NCBI RefSeq assembly: GCF_000330505.1
Contig: NW_004440082.1
Span: 6,541 to 40,878 of the forward strand
Length of the DNA: 34,338 nt
Reading direction: 5' to 3'
Source of the DNA: Entamoeba invadens IP1
Taxonomy: Eukaryota > Evosea > Mastigamoebida > Endamoebidae
Part shown: positions 27,777-34,338 of the stretch, piece by piece
Layout of the letters: every line of letters starts with the position of its first letter
Numbering within the stretch: the first letter of the stretch is position 1
Position numbers and translations under genes: made by a program
Notes under the pieces: model-generated
What the model saw: only the letters and a program-made list of their open reading frames with translations
Database searches by the model: none
Told to the model about the DNA's origin: nothing

Positions 27777-28700
27777 TTACTTACCATAAATGTCGATTGT
27801 CTTTTCCCACACCCGTGGCTGTCTATTGTTTGTTTCCAAGTACTTCTTATATTCTTCTTCAAGAGCTAACGACTTTTCGTTCACGACTTTATTCTGCTCG
27901 ATCTTCTTTAAAATCGAAGCAAGTCGTCGAGTCAGCATCTTTTGTTTGTCGTTTCCTTCCGTCCCCCAAACGGTTTTCATGACTTCAAAATAGTCTTTAA
28001 ACGTCTCAATTAAAGAGTTCATCAGTTCTAAATGTTTTAACCGATCGTAACACATATCAAAAAACGCGTCTAGCATCACCCCAAAGACATCTACGTTCAC
28101 TCCAACTTTTATCTTGTTATCATAAACCATGTACATTGAAGTCATCATAACATCAAATATCGACTCAACGTTCCCCGCTTCGCTCATCATGAAGCACAAG
28201 TATATTCTAAATATCTTCTCAATCCGCTCGACGTACTCTAACTCGTTCTCGTCACTCAAATACCCCATCACTATCTTATAATCGTTTCCCCCGTTTTTCA
28301 CATAGACCGAATTTAAACATGGAGAGACACTTCGTAGTATCAGTTGGACTATATCTCTAAACGCCTTGCATTTGTATGAAAGTTCAGACAACATAAATCC
28401 ACTGTAGAACGCTGTTTTAGGGTCAGTTTTAAGTAAATGGGATGACGAAATTAAACACCGTAAGAAGTAAATCAAGATCTCAAGTGTTTCGTTAGAATCT
28501 CTACCTGCACACTTGTCAACTACTTTTTTAACAACACCTTCAAGTTCTCCAAAGTTCTGCACTACACTATTTCCAAGTACTGCTATTTCATCGAAGTCGC
28601 TCTGGCTCAATTTAATTTCTGGAAGTTTGTTTATTGCTTTGACGCATTCTTGATAATTATTAATCTTCTCTGGATCTCCATAATACATGTTTGTGTCCAT
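27777..28700 (-). CDS. GLE1-like mRNA export factor (C-terminal domain)
   Basis: GLE1 sits at the cytoplasmic face of the nuclear pore, where with inositol hexakisphosphate it activates the DEAD-box helicase Dbp5 to release exported mRNPs. The all-helical protein matches the GLE1 C-terminal domain in order. LLKTDPKTAFYSGFMLSEL aligns with the DP-x-x-AF helix, and NDYKIVMGYLSDENELEYVE with the DYQ-x-M-L-GY segment. YVERIEKIFRIYLCFM is followed by LMNSLIETFKDYFEVMKTV and a terminal LASILKKIEQ helix. The first ATG in frame is at 28700. The frame is open without an ATG up to 28796, with charged, coil-like sequence, so a longer N-terminus or upstream exon is possible. Assignment is by remembered motif similarity, not alignment. 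Confidence 0.6.
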   Translation of the reverse strand: MDTNMYYGDPEKINNYQECVKAINKLPEIKLSQSDFDEIAVLGNSVVQNFGELEGVVKKVVDKCAGRDSNETLEILIYFLRCLISSSHLLKTDPKTAFYSGFMLSELSYKCKAFRDIVQLILRSVSPCLNSVYVKNGGNDYKIVMGYLSDENELEYVERIEKIFRIYLCFMMSEAGNVESIFDVMMTSMYMVYDNKIKVGVNVDVFGVMLDAFFDMCYDRLKHLELMNSLIETFKDYFEVMKTVWGTEGNDKQKMLTRRLASILKKIEQNKVVNEKSLALEEEYKKYLETNNRQPRVWEKTIDIYGK

Positions 28701-28800
28701 CACAAATTTCACAAAGCGGTCATTTCTTTCTTTCTCATGTAGTTGTACCTCTTTTTGATAGTATATATTTATTTCTTCTAATTTATTAATTGTTCTTTAA

Positions 28801-29120
28801 ATGATTTATTTTTAAACAATAACGCTGTACTATTAAAATTAAAATAGTGTGAATTAATATATTTTTACATCATTTTAATATTACTTTAAATTTCAGTGTT
28901 ACATTATTAAATAAACTCTTATACTTCTTATCTTGTGAAACTGGTCTTATTTTTCTTATTTATTTTTTCATTCGTTGGTTCATTCTTCTTTTTTTTATTC
29001 TTTTAAACGTGTTTTATTTTATTATCATAATATTAAATTGATATTATAAATATCTATTTATAAACAAACTTTTATTGTTTTCTTTTTCAAATTTCTCATC
29101 GTGTTGGATTTTTGAAGTGA
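28801..29120. other. AT-rich intergenic region
   Basis: No gene was recognised. A GTTTGTTTATAAATAG on the minus strand near 29060 resembles a short intron boundary pair but connects no coding frames. Confidence 0.4.
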
Positions 29121-29549
29121 TCAATTTTTTTGAGTTTTTGATTTGATCGATTTTAACGTTCTTTTCTTGGACATTGTATCTATTTTGTCTTGATAAGGTT
29201 TTGTGTCTATTTTGCATTTTTCATCAAAAAGTGTTATTCTAATATCACATATCTCGTCCAACTTTTTAATGTCGTTTTCTATTGAATACAAAGCCAAATC
29301 TTTTTTGATTTTGTTTAATGTATTATCCAAACTTAATATAATTGTGTTGAGTGAAGTTGTAATGTTTATTTTTCTTTTAATGGTCTCATCAAGTCTGTCA
29401 AAGTACCCCTCTGCATTTTCAATGCGTTGTGCAATGTCAAGTGACTCGTTGTCAACATAGTTGTTTTCTATCTTTGATGCAAGAAGGTCTGAAATCGCCT
29501 TTTCTGTATCAGTATATAATGTTGATAAATCTTTTAATTGGTTTTCCAT
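29121..29549 (-). CDS. Coiled-coil hypothetical protein, 142 aa
   Basis: A single intact frame starts at the first ATG (29549), with an upstream in-frame TAA a few codons before TEENTTVSKTEKQQ. The sequence is strongly helical with heptad-like leucine/isoleucine spacing (DLSTLYTDTEKAISDLLASK, INITTSLNTIILSLDNTLNK). The C-terminus is lysine-rich and probably disordered. No enzyme motif, signal peptide or membrane segment is present. Small coiled-coil proteins of this type often belong to tethering, kinetochore or cytoskeletal complexes, but nothing in the sequence decides which. It shares strand with the GLE1-like gene 420 bp downstream. Confidence 0.6.
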   Translation of the reverse strand: MENQLKDLSTLYTDTEKAISDLLASKIENNYVDNESLDIAQRIENAEGYFDRLDETIKRKINITTSLNTIILSLDNTLNKIKKDLALYSIENDIKKLDEICDIRITLFDEKCKIDTKPYQDKIDTMSKKRTLKSIKSKTQKN

Positions 29550-30818
29550 TTGTTGTTTTTCAGTTTTTGATACAGTAGTATTTTCTTCAGTTTAATTTTT
29601 CAGAACTTTATGAAAAATATAATATAAATTTATTATAAACAATATTATCACTTTAAATAAATCGAACTATAAAAAAGACAAGAAACAAAACAATGTAAGT
29701 TTTACTAATTAATCAGCCAATTGTTTATAAAGTATAAATTATACTTGAATGATAAAAATTGCATTATTTATTATTTTTAACATTTATTTTTTTGTTGCAT
29801 GATATCACTAGTACAGTCAAACGTTTCAAAAATGGGAAGTGTGGTAATTTTATTTTTCTCAAGAGCAGGCATTTTTAGCCAATCAAACCTTGATTACAGC
29901 AATATAAAACACTCTATTTAAAGTTTTAGTCGAATTAATGCACACTCTTAAAAGAACCCGCTCTTTAGAGGTACAATTTTTGTGAGGTATTGCTATATGT
30001 TACATTTTGGAAACGACTGTTGATTGTAAAGGTTAGATTTTTTAATTAATAGTGTATTTAAACGATTAAGTTGTTTTTACAAATCGTATTAAAGACATAG
30101 AAAAACAACATCATAACTTACATAATAATGACCATCACCACCACAAAATTTAAAAATAAAAAGTAATATTCTGTGTGTAATTTTGCAATTCACCTGGAAG
30201 TGTTGTTGCAGTAATATTAGTACTTAGGTGTTGTTTATTGACAATAATTAAAAATAAACTTAAACTTATCGTTATCACTTGATGTTGCTTGTTCATAAAG
30301 TTAAACACAAATGTACATACCATTATTAATTATGAAACTGTCCAGCCAAAAATCAAAAATTAATGAATCAAATGGGTTTCATTTTAAATCAACTTTTTAC
30401 ACTTTAAATATTTGTCACATTTTGAATTGTGTTTTAATTACTCTTTGTTCGTTCAGATGTAGTACACTTTTTTGTCCATACCAGGTTGAAGTTGATGTGA
30501 TATAGTCAATATCAAACATAAAAAGTTAATAAAATAAATCGCTTATTATTTTATTGTACAACTCAATTTGTTCTTTTCTGACACAATTAATCATTAGAAA
30601 TTAATAGCAATAAATAATAATATTTCGTTATCTATTTACTATAGATAAAATAAAATTGATAATTTTTTATGTTATTAAGTTTAATTGTAGAATTAACATT
30701 AAAATATTTTAATTTATCTGTCTAATTATAATATATAATTTTATGATTTTAATGTTTGGATTATGATTATCATTTGAATCACAAAAGTATATTATATTAT
30801 ATTAAAAATTATAACAAA
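29550..30818. other. AT-rich intergenic region
   Basis: No gene was recognised. Short GC-richer patches near 29930-29980 and 30310-30510 have only short, unsupported frames. Confidence 0.45.
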
Positions 30819-30900
30819 GCAAGAGTGGCCGAGTGGTCCAAGGCGCTCGTTTCAGGTACGACTCTTTTCGAAGGCGTGGGTTCGAACCCCACCTCTTGCA
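30819..30900 (+). tRNA. tRNA-Leu (anticodon CAG)
   Basis: This is an 82-nt class II tRNA. The acceptor stem GCAAGAG/CTCTTGC is perfect, with discriminator A30900. The D arm has GGCCGAGTGGTCCAAGGC, containing the A box. The anticodon stem has one C-C mismatch at its outer pair, and the loop TTCAGGT carries CAG at 30853-30855. A long variable arm (CTCTTTTCGAAGG) is typical of leucine tRNAs. The T stem GTGGG/CCCAC with GGTTCGAA is perfect. TTTT follows at once. It has no intron and no neighbouring tRNA. Confidence 0.93.
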
Positions 30901-31769
30901 TTTTATATACAGTTGATGTTTATATTTTTATAAACATGTTTATGAAGTGATTTAAACACTTTTAATAAAGAGATAAATCAGATTCAATTTAAGGTTTGCA
31001 TTTATTAATTTTAATAAATAATCCAATTTTGTTTTTGGAATTACCATTTTAATTATTTATATGAATCAATAAATAATTTTAATAACAATAAAAAGAAAAA
31101 TAAAATTAAAGTAAACCTTTTATTTAATAATCATTTCAAATTGTTTGCATTGTTATTTAAACATGTTGTCATATAACATTTAACAAATATTTAATTTACC
31201 AATAATTATTGTTTTCGATAATTTCATTTAATATTATTGTGTTAACAAACAAAAATTTTGTTAAATTACATTTCAATCAAATCATATCTAAATTAAATAC
31301 ATTAATTTAAAGTAATGATAATTGTTAACAACTGTTGTTATATGTTTATATTTAATGTAAATAATGTAAATATTATATTTAGGTCATATAATAATTATTA
31401 CATTTTAAACAATAAAATTTGTACATACAAGTTGACAATATTTTTGTAAACATCAAAACAACATTTGAATTATTAAACAATTATTTTTTTTAATTTACAA
31501 AAGTTGATAAATGTTGATTTTTCCAATAATATAATTGTGAAAACAATAAAAATTGTCATGTAAAAATATCAAGGTTTGTTAAAATAAAAATCTTAATTAA
31601 AAGTATAAAATAAATATACATTATTAAGTGAATAGTTATTATTTACTCACATTTTGAATTGGATTCAAATTGTGTGTCTTAATGATATTCAAATATTTAT
31701 ATTTCATAGTAAACTGTATGTTATGAAATTAATCAATAATAACTATGTATTAATGTATTAAACAATATA
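30901..31769. other. AT-rich intergenic region
   Basis: No gene was recognised between the tRNA and the 3' end of TMK copy 2. Confidence 0.5.
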
Positions 31770-32477
31770 TTAAATTATTGTTTTAAGCTCGTCAATGATT
31801 TCATTGATAGTACCACTCTTTTGAATCTTTTGTTTCCAACACTTTTCAATGACATTTCTATACTTTTTATCAAGTGTTTTAATGGTCATTAGTCTTTTCC
31901 CAGAAGCTACATCATCTGCAAAAGTCCATGGAAATATGTAAGTACTTTTTGGGAACGCCTCACTCCACAAAAAGCATTCAAGCATTGTAATAGCAAAAGA
32001 ATAGACATCTGCTGGTTTTTTGTAATGCTTTTTGTTCATAATTTCAGGTGCCATATATTTAGGTGTTCCAACTCCCTTAGTGAATGTCATATTCGTCATC
32101 AACATGTTGACATTTCGACTTGTTCCAAAATCAGTCAACTTAGCATTTGCTTTGTTGTTTAAATTCAGTCGGAACACAAGAATATTGTCTGGCTTGATGT
32201 CTCTGTGTAAAATATTATTTGAGTACAAATATGAAATTACATTTGATGCTTTTAACAATATTTTTACTCGCATTTTCATGTCAACTTCATCATTCATTTT
32301 GTGTTTTATCAAGTCTTGTAAAGATCCATATTGTGCTAATTCAGTGACCACACACACTTTATTTGTAATAAACATAGCGCCATAGAGGTGGGCCATGTAC
32401 TTACTCCGAAATTTGTCCAACATATTCACTTCCTTTTCAAGTTCGTCAATTGTGTCTTCATTACCACATAATTTCAT
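31770..32477 (-). CDS. TMK copy 2: kinase domain ORF lacking its glycine loop
   Basis: The 235-codon frame begins just after the ATP-binding lysine (VAIKKMK lies upstream of the nominal ATG but in the same frame). It keeps HRDIKPDN, LTDFGTSRN and the APE block KYMAPEIMNKKHY. The copy-1 insertion-loop sequences (MTNMTFTKG) and C-terminal helix are also present. Without the glycine loop and lysine, cut off by TAA 32517-32519, this ORF alone could not be an active kinase. The catalytic residues themselves are intact, so loss of function appears recent. Confidence 0.65.
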   Translation of the reverse strand: MKLCGNEDTIDELEKEVNMLDKFRSKYMAHLYGAMFITNKVCVVTELAQYGSLQDLIKHKMNDEVDMKMRVKILLKASNVISYLYSNNILHRDIKPDNILVFRLNLNNKANAKLTDFGTSRNVNMLMTNMTFTKGVGTPKYMAPEIMNKKHYKKPADVYSFAITMLECFLWSEAFPKSTYIFPWTFADDVASGKRLMTIKTLDKKYRNVIEKCWKQKIQKSGTINEIIDELKTII

Positions 32478-34338
32478 CTTTTTAATTGCAACACTATTTC
32501 CTCTGAAAGTCCCTTGTTAAATAATTCCAAAAGATCCTTCACCAAGTATGTTATCCTCTACCAACTCGTCTGGATCAAGTCGTGTTATCAGTTTTGAAGT
32601 TGTTGTTATTGTTAATTTCTTAATGACATCATCTCTTTTTGTGAACGAGTTTGCGACTAACACAACACTCTCATCCGTTTTAGTTGTGCATTTCAAAGTC
32701 AGTAATATCTCAAATTCACACGCTTCGCCACTTGGCAACACAATTTTTTTGGATTTGAGTCAAATTAGTATTTTTTAATTGTCGCACTTTTTGTTGTGAT
32801 TTGAATTTTCATGTTGTCCTTTGATATGTTCCCAACACATAGAAGTTCTCGCTGTTGTATGTTGACATCAATTTGATCACCAAAGTTAAGTTCAGTTTTA
32901 TTAACAACAACGTCATCACCAAGTTGAATAAATGTGTTGTTTGAGCGACTCATTTTAAAGAATGTTGTTGTCTTTGCAATTTCTTTGTGATGAATTTTGT
33001 TGTTAATGTATTTCACTGTTAATACAAATAACAATATAAATATTATTATCATGAAAATGGCAAACAAAATAACAATGAGAAGTACCCACCAAACTATTTT
33101 CTTGTCACACAAAGTCCCATTATCATTTGGAGAGTTCCAAAATGTGCATTTGGAGCATCTAGAGTTTGAGACAGCAAGACATTTTGATATAAATGAAATG
33201 TCAAGACAAAGTCCACTTTTAAATAAAATTATGTTTTTAACACAGGATGAACATTTTAGGGTTGTGTGCATGTTGTGCAGTTGCCATGACATTTCTCATA
33301 CTCAATGTAATTAACTGTGTAATACCCATCTTGACATTTAGAACACCCATTTTGTGTGACTTCAACAGCACAGCCAATGATACTGTTTTGTGGCAAACAC
33401 TTTCCACTTTGTGTCTTGTAATTTGTTACGTTGCATGTCAAACACGTGTCTTTTGTGTTACATGTCGAGCAATTCAAAAGACAATCACAACAATCCATTC
33501 CAACTCTGTAATACCCGTCTTTGCATTGATAACACCCACTTGTTATTGTTGAATTTTTGTTGCATTTATTCAACAAGTCTGTGCTAGATAAACATGTGTA
33601 ATCTTCATTTTGATAATACCCATACTTACATGACAGACACTTTGTTTTAAAGCCGGTACAATTTGCCCAATTCTCGGAACATTGACGACATTTTGTATTT
33701 GACAAATTATATCCAATGTCACATGATATGCATCCATATTTATTATATAAAACACAATCAATTGACAAAGTGTCATTTGTAACACTCACACATGTTTTTT
33801 AACATCAACAATGTAGTCATTTTCACATTCAACACATTTATTGTTTACAATAAATACACAATTAGCTTCTGGTAAATTACACATCCAATTTTCTTCAATT
33901 AATGTTTTATTTTGACAAATTGATGAAATGCATTTTCCTTTATGTTAAATGTTAAGATCTACTTCACATGAAATTGTATTGTTTTTGTTACACAAAACAG
34001 AGTGTTCATATTTTGATGTACAGTTGTTACAAACGCCATTTGTTATATAAAAAGTGTTATTACACCAAACAATTGATATGCCATTTGAAATTCCATTTTC
34101 TACTTCAACACAGACATTTTCATTATTTAATAAAAAAATGTCATTACATATCAAACACTTTTTGTTCTCACATAAATAACAATGTGCTGCGCAGTTCTCA
34201 CACTTGTTGTATACATTTCCCGTGTTGCATTTGATGCAAACTATACCATCACTGTACTTACACTTGTCATCCAACACACATTCATTTTTATTTTTGATGT
34301 AACTATCACGACATTTGTAACAAGTTGTCGGTGTACCA
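31770..34338 (-). pseudogene. Cysteine-rich transmembrane kinase (TMK), copy 2, broken and cut by the window edge
   Basis: A second TMK runs leftwards; its 5' end lies beyond the window. From the edge it has cysteine repeats (CKYSDGIVCIKCNTGNVYNK), further repeats at 33789-33256, and a membrane helix in VWWVLLIVILFAIFMIIIFI. The same juxtamembrane domain as copy 1 follows (FFKMSRSN, NFGDQIDV, ELLCVGNISKDNMKIQITTK), then the kinase. Lesions are in-frame TAA at 33945-33947, 32765-32767 and 32517-32519, and frame changes at T6 33795-33800, near 33290 and at T7 32744-32750. The stop at 32517 replaces the tyrosine after the glycine loop (GEGSFGII-stop). It is a clear paralogue of copy 1. Confidence 0.8.

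Noticed and set aside
30311..30505. Plus-strand ORF of 64 codons
   Set aside because: No motif, no neighbour context and a composition like surrounding non-coding DNA.
30756..30950. Plus-strand ORF of 64 codons across the tRNA-Leu gene
   Set aside because: Its middle is simply the translated tRNA sequence.

Overview
The window is very AT-rich eukaryotic DNA. Its content fits the protist Entamoeba, most likely a species with many DNA transposons such as E. invadens. The evidence is two cysteine-rich transmembrane kinase (TMK) genes of the kind expanded in Entamoeba, a short intron starting GTTTGTT, and piggyBac, Mutator-like and Tc1/mariner elements. The species call is inference from gene content. 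No ribosomal RNA, CRISPR array, bacterial operon or virus was seen.

Layout. 1-3.1 kb: AT-rich DNA with a small hairpin cluster (2004-2054) and a possible short inverted-repeat element (2133-2963). 3.2-6.7 kb: a decayed minus-strand gene interrupted by a 2.56-kb Mutator-like element (3759-6315). 7.75-8.4 kb: another decayed minus-strand gene. 8.63-8.70 kb: an imperfect tRNA-Gly(TCC). 8.9-10.8 kb: an IS5/PIF-Harbinger-type transposase on the minus strand, in a candidate element with GACCAATGA ends and TA flanks. 11.75-14.45 kb: a complete but frameshifted piggyBac flanked by TTAA. 14.48-15.41 kb: a 930-bp TA-flanked inverted-repeat element with a second 178-bp element nested in it. 15.5-20.55 kb (+): TMK copy 1, with three in-frame stops and two frameshifts. 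21.5-22.2 kb (+): a decayed gene. 23.1-24.0 kb (-): an RBR-type (RING-IBR-RING) ubiquitin ligase with a 69-nt intron and a probably artefactual 100-N gap. 24.3-26.8 kb: a Tc1/mariner element with almost identical ~510-bp terminal inverted repeats. 27.8-28.7 kb (-): a GLE1-like mRNA-export factor. 29.1-29.5 kb (-): a coiled-coil protein. 30.82-30.90 kb (+): tRNA-Leu(CAG). 31.8-34.3 kb (-): TMK copy 2, broken and cut by the window edge.

The best-supported working genes are the RBR ligase, the GLE1-like protein, the coiled-coil protein and tRNA-Leu. Most of the rest is mobile DNA or decayed genes. Many frameshifts in unrelated genes fall in homopolymer runs, so some 'pseudogene' calls may reflect sequence errors. 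The most unusual signal is a regular array of GGA-centred units, spaced about 20-21 bp (two helical turns), that fills much of each mariner terminal repeat.
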